This document shows positions 25,995 to 34,362 of a DNA stretch of 64,000 nt, one piece after another (position 1 is the stretch's first letter; every line of letters begins with the position of its first letter). Source of the stretch: Anaerolineales bacterium (GTDB taxonomy: Bacteria > Chloroflexota > Anaerolineae > 4572-78 > J111); assembly GCA_015075405.1 (NCBI GenBank), contig JABTUK010000002.1, positions 310,001-374,000 of the forward strand, in the 5' to 3' direction. The notes beneath the pieces are model-generated. The model was not told the origin of the DNA. It was given only the letters and a program-made list of their open reading frames with translations, and searched no databases. Both the position numbers and the translations under genes were made by a program.

Positions 25995-26528
25995 TACCAT
26001 CGGTAGTCCTGCAACCATAAAAATGACTCGCTGGGCGCGGGCGGCCAGATATTGGTTGGCCCGGCCCAAGACATCACGGTAAACGCGGCCCAACGGGTAG
26101 GGCGGAACCAGGCCCAGCCCAACCTCGTTGGATACCACGATGAGCGGCGCGTCCAGACGAACCTGCGCGGTTAAAATAGCGTCGAGTTCGGCCTGTACTG
26201 CTGTTTCGATGGTTGGCTGCGGCTCATTTTCCAAAGCCAGGAGAATGTTCGAGACCAGCAACGTCAGGCAGTCGAGCAGCAGTGCTTCCGGAGGTATTTC
26301 AATCTCGGCCAGGGCTGCACCTACACGGCGCGGCGCTTCCAGGGTTTGCCAGTCGGCGGGTCGAGCGAGGCGGTGGGCGACAATCCGTTGAGCCATTTCG
26401 TCGTCGCCAATTTCCGCCGTAGCGATATAAAGCACGCGCCGGCCCATTTGAGCGGCCAGTTTTTCGGCGTAATCACTCTTGCCGCTGCGCGCCCCGCCCA
26501 GGATTAAGGTTAATGCGTTATGTTTCAT
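25977..26528 (-). CDS. cobU: Adenosylcobinamide kinase / adenosylcobinamide-phosphate guanylyltransferase
   Basis: This 183-aa bifunctional enzyme of cobalamin nucleotide-loop assembly has the P-loop GGARSGKS at residue 10, an IATAEIGDDEM segment with the GMP-linked His region in IVAHRLARP, LLDCLTLLVSN, and VVSNEVGLGLVPPYP. The length is normal. It is the only cobalamin synthesis gene in the window, though the window also encodes a B12-dependent mutase-like protein. Its first codons overlap the stop of the serine recombinase gene by 11 bases, which suggests that the integrative element inserted at the 5' end of cobU. Confidence 0.93.
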   Translation of the reverse strand: MKHNALTLILGGARSGKSDYAEKLAAQMGRRVLYIATAEIGDDEMAQRIVAHRLARPADWQTLEAPRRVGAALAEIEIPPEALLLDCLTLLVSNILLALENEPQPTIETAVQAELDAILTAQVRLDAPLIVVSNEVGLGLVPPYPLGRVYRDVLGRANQYLAARAQRVIFMVAGLPMVIKDEG

Positions 26529-28170
26529 TTCGATATTTTATCACATTTTGTGTTTGACGAATATCAAAACGGTTCTTCCCGACTCGGCATTGAACATAAA
26601 CCACATATTGACCATTTTCTACTTTTAGTGTTCCCCAAATGTCCAGAAATTCAATTAAGCGGCGACGGTTCTCAAAATCTTGTTTTACTGTGTCGAGGTC
26701 TTTGGCTATTTCAGTCAAGTATTCTTCAATCTCGTTGACTTGTTGCTCAGTCAGTGTTTGGGTTTCAAGTAGACGGGTCAGGTTAGACCTTTGGCTTTCC
26801 AGCCCATCTAAAGCCTTTTCCACTTGTTCTATGTCATTGAGAATTGCCGTTCTAGCGCGTGAACTATGGCGACCATCCAAAGCCTTGAGACTATCCAAAA
26901 GCCCGCTTAACTCTTGGTTATACTGTTCGATTAAACCCTCGGTAACGCCAAGTTGCTCTTTGAGTGGGGCGGTGATTTTTTCCCGGTCGGCCTTGTATTC
27001 CTCAATCCCTATCATGCGGGCCAGTGGGTCCTTGATAAGTTTTTCTAGCCAATCCCAAATTGCTTTATCTACCAGGGCGGCCTTGAAGGTGGGTAGGTTG
27101 CACTCTCTGACAAAATCCTTGCCATTTCTAGCAGGGCAGAAGTAGTATAAAAAAGTCTTGTTTTTGGATTGAGAACCATTACTTACAATCTTATAGCCGC
27201 AACACCCACACGTCAACCTTTTGGCTAAAAGAAATTCAAACTTGCTTTTGCGTCCCGATTTCTCTTTTTTATTCTGTATTCTTTTGGCTTGAACAGCCTC
27301 GAAAATCTCACGGGTCACAATCGCCGGTACGGTCACGGGGATGGTTTCTTGCTTACTGCTAGTTTTTCCATAACGCCAAGTACCTACATAAGTTTCATTG
27401 TTTAAAATTTTGCTTACTGTTGACTTTCCCCACTCAGTAAAGCCCATTTTCTTGATTCTGATGACTCGGCGGCCTGTTTCATTAGGGGTTTTGACGTGCA
27501 TATCGCTTAATCGTTGGGCGATTTTTCCCAACGATGCCCCTTCAAGATACCAATTGAAGACTAAGCGCACAATCACGGCCTCACTCTCAACAATTTCAAG
27601 CGTGGTTTTGCCTTCATGTTTTCCCAAGCTGTAACCATAAGGCGGGCGGCCAGCCATAAGGACATTACCAGCTTTAACTTTTTGTTGTCTACCTCGTATA
27701 GTGCGCTGTATTATCTTCTTTCGCTCAAAATCAGCCAGGACAGCACTAAAGTTTTTTAATAGCTCCCCTTCGTCTGTGTCGGCATACTCGATTAAAGAAA
27801 ACTCAATCCTAACCCCATTGCGCCTTAATTCTTCTTGAAGAATAATCCATTTTGTAAGGTCACGTGAAAGCCGGTCGGGTTCACGAACAATCAAAACGTC
27901 AAACTCTCGATTATGGGCCATCTCTAAAACTTTTTTGAGTTGGGGTAAGTCCATATCTGCGCCAGATGTAAACTTGCGTTCATCTTCGGGCAGTTCTGCT
28001 ATAAGTTCATATCCCTTTTTGATGATGTGCTTCCGGCCCATTTCAAGTTGGCCTTGCAGGTTGCGGCCTTCCTGCTTACTGTCATCGCCGGAAATGCGGG
28101 CATAAATAACAGCACGCTCCAGCATGGTGAAAGTCAATTTGGATAAGTCGGTTGTCGGTTGCGGTTTCAT
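26518..28170 (-). CDS. Large serine recombinase (integrase)
   Basis: This 550-aa protein has an N-terminal resolvase domain (YARISGDDSKQEGRNL with the nucleophile Ser; VREPDRLSRDL), a recombinase domain (GRPPYGYSLGKHEGK; GKSTVSKILNNETYVGTWRY), a zinc ribbon (LTCGCCGYKIVSNG, then FCPARNG) and a long coiled coil with a C-terminal tail. Such enzymes integrate and excise elements between short attP and attB sites. The stop overlaps the cobU start, placing one att site there. Its start overlaps the stop of the upstream gene by 4 bases. Confidence 0.95.
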   Translation of the reverse strand: MKPQPTTDLSKLTFTMLERAVIYARISGDDSKQEGRNLQGQLEMGRKHIIKKGYELIAELPEDERKFTSGADMDLPQLKKVLEMAHNREFDVLIVREPDRLSRDLTKWIILQEELRRNGVRIEFSLIEYADTDEGELLKNFSAVLADFERKKIIQRTIRGRQQKVKAGNVLMAGRPPYGYSLGKHEGKTTLEIVESEAVIVRLVFNWYLEGASLGKIAQRLSDMHVKTPNETGRRVIRIKKMGFTEWGKSTVSKILNNETYVGTWRYGKTSSKQETIPVTVPAIVTREIFEAVQAKRIQNKKEKSGRKSKFEFLLAKRLTCGCCGYKIVSNGSQSKNKTFLYYFCPARNGKDFVRECNLPTFKAALVDKAIWDWLEKLIKDPLARMIGIEEYKADREKITAPLKEQLGVTEGLIEQYNQELSGLLDSLKALDGRHSSRARTAILNDIEQVEKALDGLESQRSNLTRLLETQTLTEQQVNEIEEYLTEIAKDLDTVKQDFENRRRLIEFLDIWGTLKVENGQYVVYVQCRVGKNRFDIRQTQNVIKYRNET

Positions 28171-28541
28171 TTGTCTAACTCCTCAAAAATGCCATCTTCA
28201 ATCATCAGGGCTTGGGCCGGCGCGGTCACAGGGGGTATCATTGCCCCGGTCAACTGTTTGGCCTGCCTTAAAAGCTGTTCATTTTGTTGGTTCTGGATAG
28301 TTTGAAGGGCTTGCATAATGGTTAAATTTTCGTGGGCATTGTCCATAAAGGCTTTTTGCTCTTTTTCGGCCATCAGCTTAACGGCAACTAAAGCGATTCC
28401 TGCCCCCATCGCAATTAGCAAAATGGTTAAGACGATAGCCAATGTGGCCAAAGCGGCCAAACTGCCTACAGAAGCGGCGTAAATCAGACCGCCGATAATC
28501 CCCAAAATAATCAGTGAAAAGGTAAAGTTGTAACCGTTCAT
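28167..28541 (-). CDS. Small two-TM membrane protein of the integrative element
   Basis: This 124-aa protein has two hydrophobic segments (residues 5-28 and 30-55), then a charged Gln-rich helix. I do not recognise the family. It lies between the FtsK-like gene (1 bp gap) and the recombinase (4 bp overlap), so it is co-transcribed and may assist transfer or be an Spd-like accessory protein; this is inferred from position only. Confidence 0.75.
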   Translation of the reverse strand: MNGYNFTFSLIILGIIGGLIYAASVGSLAALATLAIVLTILLIAMGAGIALVAVKLMAEKEQKAFMDNAHENLTIMQALQTIQNQQNEQLLRQAKQLTGAMIPPVTAPAQALMIEDGIFEELDK

Positions 28542-28542
28542 T

Positions 28543-29778
28543 TCAACCCCCTAATTGAGCGGCGGCGCGGAGTCGCCTTAGTTCGGTGATAAAATCCAAA
28601 ACAAATTTTTTGTGTAAATCGTGCCCGTTGCGTGATAGGTTAAATAGTTCACGGGCCATTGCAATGCTGATACTGTTAGGGTTGCGCCAAAAATATTGAG
28701 CGGCGATAACCGGGTCAACTTCCAGGGTTGGGCGGCCTATGGGCTTTTCGGGGGGCAGGGTGAGCAAGTCAAGGGCATTGACTTCAACCGGCTTAACTTC
28801 GGTGCGTGGTAAAGCCTCATAGTCTTGCCGAGTTGCCATAGCTACTTGGAAGCGTTCACAGATAGCCCCGGCAATGTGTAAAAAGTCACCCTTGCCGGTC
28901 AGTTTGTGGGCCTGCAAACCAGCGTGGCCGGTCAATGTGGCGCTTATTTTGGCGTCACTGACCAGCCCGATAAAGCGATTGATGAGCATATCTAAAATAC
29001 CCGGTAAATCGCTGTGCAGGGGCTTGTGAGTGGATACAATCAAATGTACGCGGTACTTGCGGGCTTGCTTGGCAATGTTTTTGGCCGCTTCCAAGTTCAT
29101 TTTGTCAGCCAGGGCTAGATCAGCCTCATCAACGGCTATAACAATAGCCCTACCCTCTTTGATGTCCTCTGCCTTACGGTGCGCCAGTTCGTTATTGGCC
29201 CAAGCCAGGGCTTGGCGAATGTCGCCGGGTTCGTTGGCTATCGGCATTACCAAATGGGCAACGTTGGCAAAATCGCTATAGTCCCGATGTGGGTCAACCA
29301 GAATAACGCCTAACTCTTGGGGGGTGTAGGTTGTCAGCAGGGCCAGCAAGATACTTTTGAGAGTTTCGCTTTTGCCACTTCCGGTTGTGCCTGCTACCAA
29401 CGCATGGGGCGGGTCAAGGTCAAACAAAACTGGGCGGCGTGACTCGGCCAGGCCAACAGCCAGGCCGGAAACATCGGCGCGGGTGTATTGTTCCCAAAAG
29501 CCTTGCGCCAGTTGGAATTGATAAAAAACCAGGCCCCCATCACGTTGGGCTAACACGTTCTCAGTTCCGGCGTGAAGGGCTAACGGCTCGGCCAGCTTCA
29601 AAGCCCGGTCAAGCTGCGTGGGGTCACTCAGTCGCACCCCAAGCGATAGGTGACGCGCTCCCCGGTGAGCCGCTTTGAGACTTCCGGCCAGCCCAACGCG
29701 GCCATACAAGAGGTTGATAACGATAGCGTAACGGCGGGCGCGGCCTTGTAAGTTGGTATGCTGAAAAGTGGTGGCCAT
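28543..29778 (-). CDS. FtsK/SpoIIIE-type DNA translocase
   Basis: This 411-aa P-loop ATPase has Walker A GTTGSGKS near residue 133, LVDPHRDYSDF after it, Walker B VIAVDEADLAL near 215, and LIVSTHKPL with an RFIGLVSDA segment typical of FtsK-like pumps. No N-terminal transmembrane segments are seen, and a 120-residue N-terminal region resembles a DNA- or partner-binding part. In actinomycete integrative elements a single such pump (TraB type) transfers double-stranded DNA between cells. It may do the same here, with small membrane proteins as partners. Confidence 0.9.
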   Translation of the reverse strand: MATTFQHTNLQGRARRYAIVINLLYGRVGLAGSLKAAHRGARHLSLGVRLSDPTQLDRALKLAEPLALHAGTENVLAQRDGGLVFYQFQLAQGFWEQYTRADVSGLAVGLAESRRPVLFDLDPPHALVAGTTGSGKSETLKSILLALLTTYTPQELGVILVDPHRDYSDFANVAHLVMPIANEPGDIRQALAWANNELAHRKAEDIKEGRAIVIAVDEADLALADKMNLEAAKNIAKQARKYRVHLIVSTHKPLHSDLPGILDMLINRFIGLVSDAKISATLTGHAGLQAHKLTGKGDFLHIAGAICERFQVAMATRQDYEALPRTEVKPVEVNALDLLTLPPEKPIGRPTLEVDPVIAAQYFWRNPNSISIAMARELFNLSRNGHDLHKKFVLDFITELRRLRAAAQLGG

Positions 29779-29781
29779 GGC

Positions 29782-30018
29782 TTATACTCCCCCCAAAACC
29801 GGCTTGAAGGCGGGTTGAATTTCCAGCATAGTTTGAGACAAGGTTTTGAGCAAAGTTTTGGGCAAGTCTGAAATAACCCCAAGTAAGACGTGAGCGGCAA
29901 TCCCGGCCAGGGTGAAAGCGACTTTTACCCGTCGCGGCGGCAAGATTCGGTATTCGGTACGCGGCAAGTCCACAATGGTCAAGGTCATTTTTGGTGCGGT
30001 GCAGGCAAAGAGTTTCAT
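29782..30018 (-). CDS. Small hypothetical protein of the integrative element
   Basis: This 78-aa basic protein has a hydrophobic stretch (VAFTLAGIAAHVLLGVI) at about residues 32-48. It overlaps the upstream DUF2637 gene by 4 bases and ends 3 bases before the FtsK gene. No family recognised. Confidence 0.65.
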   Translation of the reverse strand: MKLFACTAPKMTLTIVDLPRTEYRILPPRRVKVAFTLAGIAAHVLLGVISDLPKTLLKTLSQTMLEIQPAFKPVLGGV

Positions 30019-30746
30019 GGTATCCCCCCCACTTTGCCGTTAAGGGCTACGAGGTCATTTCTTACAGTTCGGACAGATACCCCCAGGCGGGTGGCTATCT
30101 GCTCTTGACTGACCTTTTGCCGGTGTAGTCTCAAAACCTCTTGGCGGCGGGTCTCAATATTGGCTTGCCGGACTGCGTTCATATCGGCTACTGTTACCCG
30201 GTTTTGCTGGACTTTTCCGGCCTTGATTTCCTGTTGTAGTCTATCCAGTTCGGCGGCGGCCCGGTCAATGTTTCCGGTCAACCTGTCCAGGTCGGCGCGG
30301 CGGGCGTCAATCTCACTATTCAGTTGGGCAAGCGTGGTCAGGGCGGCTTGCTGCTCAAGGATGTGTTTTGCCATCACTCGTAAACATTCCGTGCCAAGAA
30401 TGAGCGATAGGGGCGGCAGGGCGGCGACAAACCAGCCCAAAGGCGTGGGCGGCGCGTGAAGAATGTTGCCGGTTACAGTGACCACAGAATAGAAGATAGT
30501 TAAACCGATGGGCAAACGGGCGGCGCGGCGCTGCAATTGAGCTACCAGGATAGCGGCGGTGTAAATGACCATGCTTACATCCACAATGAGCGGCCATATC
30601 CAACCCAGGCGAAGGGGAATACCGTTAGTGGTCGCCAGTTCGTGCAGGGCCATAAAGGACAGGGCGAAAGAACCAAGCGCAATTAAACCCACAGCCGCCA
30701 GCACAGTCCAAAAGATGCGGGTAACAATGCGATTATTGGCGGCCAT
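30015..30746 (-). CDS. DUF2637-like membrane protein with coiled coil and C-terminal HTH
   Basis: This 243-aa protein has four hydrophobic segments in about the first 120 residues with the DUF2637 features SFALSFMALHELA, WIWPLIVDVSMVIYTAAILV, VTGNILHAP and WFVAALPPLSLILGTE. A coiled coil follows (about 130-185), and the end is a helix-turn-helix (VSQEQIATRLGVSVRTVRND). DUF2637 proteins occur mainly on actinomycete plasmids and AICEs, often as Spd-like spread proteins or fused to DNA-binding domains. Here it may tether element DNA to the membrane for the FtsK pump. Confidence 0.82.
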   Translation of the reverse strand: MAANNRIVTRIFWTVLAAVGLIALGSFALSFMALHELATTNGIPLRLGWIWPLIVDVSMVIYTAAILVAQLQRRAARLPIGLTIFYSVVTVTGNILHAPPTPLGWFVAALPPLSLILGTECLRVMAKHILEQQAALTTLAQLNSEIDARRADLDRLTGNIDRAAAELDRLQQEIKAGKVQQNRVTVADMNAVRQANIETRRQEVLRLHRQKVSQEQIATRLGVSVRTVRNDLVALNGKVGGIP

Positions 30747-31113
30747 CTTTCACCCCCTTGTATTTGGCTACATCGGCGGCGGCCATCTTGCGGCGCTGCT
30801 CGAAAAGCATCTCTGCATAGCTCAGCTTGGTCACAAGTAAAATGCGGCCCAGGTGGTAGAAGCCCCAAAGTTCGGTTAAGGGTAATTCGTCTACAATCTC
30901 ATGCAAACGGGCGCGGCAATCTTTATTTAGGTTGGGGTATTTGGTTTCATCCATTGGGCCGGAAGGGTAGCAACGTAATTCAACCAGGGCTTTACGGGCT
31001 ACATAAGCCAGGGCGTCATCCCAGGGCATGGCGGTGCGCCAATCATCGGCCCGACTCGAAGGGGGTTGCCCGTTGTCGGGCAGGGTGTTTTGGTGTACAA
31101 TAGGGTTGCTCAT
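30733..31113 (-). CDS. Hypothetical protein of the integrative element
   Basis: This protein of about 126 aa starts at MSNPIVHQN with AAAGGAA upstream; the frame is open further to 31197 but without a better start. It contains DALAYVARKALVELRCYPSG and LPLTELWGFYHLGRILL. It overlaps the DUF2637 gene by 14 bases. I do not recognise the family; helical content and position suggest a replication or transfer accessory protein. Confidence 0.7.
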   Translation of the reverse strand: MSNPIVHQNTLPDNGQPPSSRADDWRTAMPWDDALAYVARKALVELRCYPSGPMDETKYPNLNKDCRARLHEIVDELPLTELWGFYHLGRILLVTKLSYAEMLFEQRRKMAAADVAKYKGVKDGRQ

Positions 31114-31203
31114 AACATAAATTCCTTTCCAGGGGTTTTTTGTTTTGGGTGAAAATGTCCCGTGACGGTGGCCGCCGTTGCGGGCATTTTTATTCACCCC
31201 CTC

Positions 31204-31353
31204 TCATTTGTTTTTCTTAGTGATGTCAATTTCATCATTTACCCACATTTCCAGCAACCGCCGGATAATTGCACTAAGCGAGACTAACCCGTTAGCCTTG
31301 CTTAATGCACGTTCCCATAAACTGTTGGGAAGTCTGAACGTGCGTTGGATCAT
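31204..31353 (-). CDS. Small ribbon-helix-helix (CopG-like) regulator
   Basis: The product is 49 aa if it starts at the ATG at 31353, which is preceded by GGAGGTGA. Longer starts at 31404 and 31440 lack such a site and would overlap the operator. MIQRTFRLPNSLWERALSKA and LVSLSAIIRRLLEMWVN match the beta strand and two helices of RHH repressors of plasmid-copy-control type. Just upstream lie repeated GTGTATCA words and a perfect palindrome (31386-31430), the probable autoregulatory operator. Confidence 0.75.
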   Translation of the reverse strand: MIQRTFRLPNSLWERALSKANGLVSLSAIIRRLLEMWVNDEIDITKKNK

Positions 31354-31385
31354 CTTATCTTTGTCACCTCCATTACCATTATTTT

Positions 31386-31430
31386 GTGTATCATTGTGTA
31401 TCATAGTGCGTAGTGTATCACGTGATACAC
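31386..31430 (-). promoter_or_regulatory. GTGTATCA repeats and palindrome, likely RHH operator
   Basis: GTGTATCA occurs at 31386, 31396 and 31413, and the last copy forms the perfect palindrome GTGTATCACGTGATACAC (31413-31430). Spacing of the first two is 10 bp, one helical turn, as expected for cooperative RHH dimers. Confidence 0.7.
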
Positions 31431-31450
31431 AAAATGTCAAGCCTCAATTC

Positions 31451-31595
31451 GTGACTGACCAGGCGAGTCACAAAGGCGTGTAACGGAAGGTAAAAGCAAG
31501 CCGTTACACTTCCGCTTATGAACGGTTCATAACGGCCATTATGAACCGTTCATAACAGCCAGGGCGGTCACAAATGTGACTGGCCGGCGAGTCAC
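31451..31595. promoter_or_regulatory. GTGACT/AGTCAC operator-like dyads and a long inverted repeat
   Basis: GTGACT-N9-AGTCAC (31451-31471) and GTGACT-N8-AGTCAC (31576-31595) flank a large dyad of GTTATGAACGGTTCATAA type (31516-31556). The same GTGAC/GTCAC dyad recurs at 34960-35020 and 35987-36010, upstream of other transcription units of the element. Confidence 0.6.
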
Positions 31596-31635
31596 GGCGC
31601 GGGCCGGGATGGGTGTTTTGGGCTAAAAAAGCCAA

Positions 31636-31840
31636 AGCTGTCCAACCTCGGGCAAAAACTGTCCAACCTTACCTTAAGAGGTTGGACAGTTTTTGCGAAA
31701 TTTTGGCGTGTTTTTAAATATAGGAAGTTAGTTGGACAGGTTAGACAGTTGGACATTTTAGCCATTTTTGGGCTATTTTTAGGGTAGGTTGGACAGGTTT
31801 ATAGAAAAGCTGTCCGACTGTCCAACCTGTCCAACCTTTT
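31636..31840. other. Iteron-like replication origin candidate
   Basis: At least seven copies of CTGTCCAACC or its complement lie at 31638, 31659, 31680, 31730, 31788, 31818 and 31827, with weaker copies at 31741, 31748 and 31810. A 15-bp-arm dyad (31654-31668 with 31680-31694) lies inside. The region is AT-rich between copies and directly follows the regulator dyads. It borders the 3' end of the primase-helicase gene, whose product may act here. Confidence 0.65.
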
Positions 31841-31841
31841 T

Positions 31842-33839
31842 CTAGGGCAGTTCTGACACGCGCTTTTTTAAACCAAAATACACATTGATACGCGCATTTT
31901 CAGGGCCTTGTTTGCCTTTGGTTATGCCTAATTTCTTCATCGTTCGACTTAGGCGCATGGTGTTTCCCTTGTGGATTGGGTCTAAACCTACCTTAAGCAA
32001 AATGTCACGGGTAGATACCCAATCGTCATTGCTTTTGGTCAAGTCGAAGTGACGAAATATATCTTCTATCAACGGTTCTTCAACCTCGTAATTTTCGTTG
32101 ATTTCGGCCTGTAACTTTTGTTCCTCAGAAGTTAGCCGCCAGTTGTAACCGGCCCGGTAAAGGTGATAGGCTTCGGCCCAAATTCCATCAACTTTGAGTT
32201 GGGTATAGTCCCAATCTATTTTGGTTAAGGTGCAAACCAAAAAACGGCGGCTGCCGGTAGGGTCATTCAAAAAGCCAGCCTCATCATTGACTGTGCCGAT
32301 AAAAGAAGCCATTGCAGGCTTGTTAATTGGATATTTGCCGTAAGGCTTGCGGGCGGTGATGTCAGCCAGGGTAATAAATGCTTTCAGAGCTTCTCTATCG
32401 GCCTTGCGGGTAGTCGCGCCCAATTCGCTGACTTCCCATATCCATTTGGTCACTAAAAGCAATTTGTGATCGGTATTGTCGGGTTGGATAGCCCCGGCCA
32501 TAAAATATTTTTTCAGGGGGCAAAGCCACTCTACAAAGTAGCTTTTGCCTTTACCTTGCGCTCCATCCAATACCAGCATAGGGTTTTGGGCCTGCTCATA
32601 AATTTTGGCAACAGCCCCTACCAGCCATTTTTTAAACCACAAACCAAAAACCCCTTGTGTGTCGGTGAAGTAAATTGCTAAGGTGTCAATATAGGGCAAT
32701 CCATCCCACTTGAGCGATTCCAGATAGGTCTTAACCGGGTGATAGGGGTTTTGCGCGGCGGCGGTCGTGTAAGCATCTTCCATTGCCGCAAGGTTTTTGG
32801 TGAAGCCAATATCCCGCATACGGGTGCGAATTTCGGCGGCCAGGATGTCGTTATTTGGGCTTTCGTTGATTTCAACCGAGTCATTTAAAACATTCAGCCT
32901 GAAAGAATACCCCAACGCTTTCAGGGCGGCCAGGTAATCGGCGCTCTTGATTTTGGCTTCGGGGTCTTTTGTGGCTTCTGCTGGAGCAAGGTCTTTTAGC
33001 GTTTGAAGCTTGGCGGCGGCCTCAGAAGTATAGAGCATACAAAAATCGGCCAAATCCCCCCCTTTGTGACCAAGCGCCAGGTCAACGGCGCGGGCCTTGT
33101 AACCGGCCTCACTGAGTTGGGCGGCCAGCTTGGGCGCGTTGTTTCTGCCGGCTGAGTCACAATCCAGGGCGACAATAACCGGGCCGGTATAAGTGGCTTG
33201 AAGTTCGGCCAGCAGATCAGGCGGTAATTTAGGCTTCTCCCCCCCGGTAACGGCTACGGCGGCCAGTCCATAGAACTGGGCAACAATGGTACTGGCTTCC
33301 CCATTGCAGATAACCAAAGGCTGCCCGCTTTCGGCTACAAGTTTCACGGCGCGGTCAAGGCCATACCAGCAAGCCTTATAACCTCTTTTTTCGGGCTTGT
33401 AATAGGGTTGGTTGCCATCAATGAAGCGGTAACGTTTGCCCGATTTGGTGGGGTAGGGCAGGGCCGGGCGGCCCAGGTGCGTCACGGTTTCACCCCAACC
33501 GGCTGCTTTGAACACATCGGCGGAGAGACCATGCGCTTGGGCGTAGTCAGCCAGGCCGGTATAGGCGCGTTTGGTGGTCTGCTGGGGGCGGTTTCCGTTT
33601 TGGCTTGGTTCAATACCTAACCGCTTTGCCAGGTCGTAAAGGCTGCCGTTATCTTCTTCGTGGGCGTGGTCATAGTATGCGCCATGCTCACCACTGGGGT
33701 TGATGGTGAGCGTAAAGGCGTGACTATTTGAGCCAGGGCGCAAGGGGCTATGAAGGCGGTACTTGCCTTCACCTTCCGGTTTAAGCTGTAGCTCCGGGCG
33801 GCTTTCAAGGATTGCTAGAATTTTCTGGCCGGTGTTCAT
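31842..33839 (-). CDS. Primase-helicase: TOPRIM plus VirE/D5-type ATPase
   Basis: This 665-aa protein has an N-terminal CHC2-like region, a TOPRIM domain (LVICNGEASTIVAQFYGLAA, VIVALDCDSAGRN), and a VirE/D5-like ATPase with Walker A GAQGKGKS near residue 427, the motif IWEVSELGATT, and SFIGTVNDEAGFLNDPTGSR typical of virulence-associated E/phage P4-like helicases. A C-terminal winged-helix-like end follows. It would prime and unwind DNA for autonomous replication of the excised element. The iteron region lies at its 3' end. Confidence 0.92.
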   Translation of the reverse strand: MNTGQKILAILESRPELQLKPEGEGKYRLHSPLRPGSNSHAFTLTINPSGEHGAYYDHAHEEDNGSLYDLAKRLGIEPSQNGNRPQQTTKRAYTGLADYAQAHGLSADVFKAAGWGETVTHLGRPALPYPTKSGKRYRFIDGNQPYYKPEKRGYKACWYGLDRAVKLVAESGQPLVICNGEASTIVAQFYGLAAVAVTGGEKPKLPPDLLAELQATYTGPVIVALDCDSAGRNNAPKLAAQLSEAGYKARAVDLALGHKGGDLADFCMLYTSEAAAKLQTLKDLAPAEATKDPEAKIKSADYLAALKALGYSFRLNVLNDSVEINESPNNDILAAEIRTRMRDIGFTKNLAAMEDAYTTAAAQNPYHPVKTYLESLKWDGLPYIDTLAIYFTDTQGVFGLWFKKWLVGAVAKIYEQAQNPMLVLDGAQGKGKSYFVEWLCPLKKYFMAGAIQPDNTDHKLLLVTKWIWEVSELGATTRKADREALKAFITLADITARKPYGKYPINKPAMASFIGTVNDEAGFLNDPTGSRRFLVCTLTKIDWDYTQLKVDGIWAEAYHLYRAGYNWRLTSEEQKLQAEINENYEVEEPLIEDIFRHFDLTKSNDDWVSTRDILLKVGLDPIHKGNTMRLSRTMKKLGITKGKQGPENARINVYFGLKKRVSELP

Positions 33840-33852
33840 TGGTTACAGCCCT

Positions 33853-34080
33853 TCACGCTTGCGCTTGTGGCAGGATGGGGGTAGACTCGCTCTTGTCGAG
33901 TTCGCTTGTCGGCTCGGCATTGCTGGCCGTCGTCGCTTCGTGGGCCTCGGAATCCGTTGAAGCGGCGGCGGCTTTTTGTTGCGCTCGAATCAGGGCGGCT
34001 TGTCGGCGGATAAAACGGAACATTGCCCTTATAGGTTGTTCCTGCTCAGGGGTGAGGTTAGATAGGTCAAAGTTGCTCAT
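33853..34080 (-). CDS. Small hypothetical protein of the integrative element
   Basis: This 75-aa protein starts at MSNFDLSNLTPEQEQ; the start overlaps the upstream gene's stop by 14 bases. The C-terminal half is rich in Ala, Ser, Thr and Glu. It ends 13 bases before the primase gene. No family recognised. Confidence 0.65.
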   Translation of the reverse strand: MSNFDLSNLTPEQEQPIRAMFRFIRRQAALIRAQQKAAAASTDSEAHEATTASNAEPTSELDKSESTPILPQAQA

Positions 34081-34264
34081 GGTGTGCCTCATGGGGTTTT
34101 GTGGGGGGCAACGTTTGGGGGGGCAAGTAGCCTTTTTCCTCAAGTTCCTTCCGTAAAATCCATCTTACTTGTTCAACAGGTTTGCGTAACTCACTGAGGC
34201 TTAACTTGCGAAGCGCTTTAGCTTCCTCGCCCATCAGTAGAAAATTGATTAATAGTTGCTCCAT
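34067..34264 (-). CDS. Small hypothetical protein of the integrative element
   Basis: This 65-aa protein starts at MEQLLINFLLMGEEAK with GGAGG 6 bases upstream, right after a terminator-like hairpin. It is probably helical (ALRKLSLSELRKPVEQVRWI). It is first in the replication gene cluster. No family recognised. Confidence 0.65.
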   Translation of the reverse strand: MEQLLINFLLMGEEAKALRKLSLSELRKPVEQVRWILRKELEEKGYLPPQTLPPTKPHEAHHEQL

Positions 34265-34272
34265 GGTACCTC

Positions 34273-34311
34273 CAAAAATAAAAATAGGCTCAGTGTGTAA
34301 AACTGAGCCTA
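34273..34311 (-). terminator. Intrinsic terminator immediately before the replication cluster
   Basis: TAGGCTCAGT/ACTGAGCCTA with a 7-base loop is followed on the minus strand by ATTTTTATTTTTGG. The T run touches the GGAGG of the next gene, so it may act as an attenuator as well as ending the upstream transcript. Confidence 0.75.
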
Positions 34312-34362
34312 CTCTATCAAAAAACGGTGGCACTAAAAAGGGTTTAGTAGCCTTTAGTGGTT

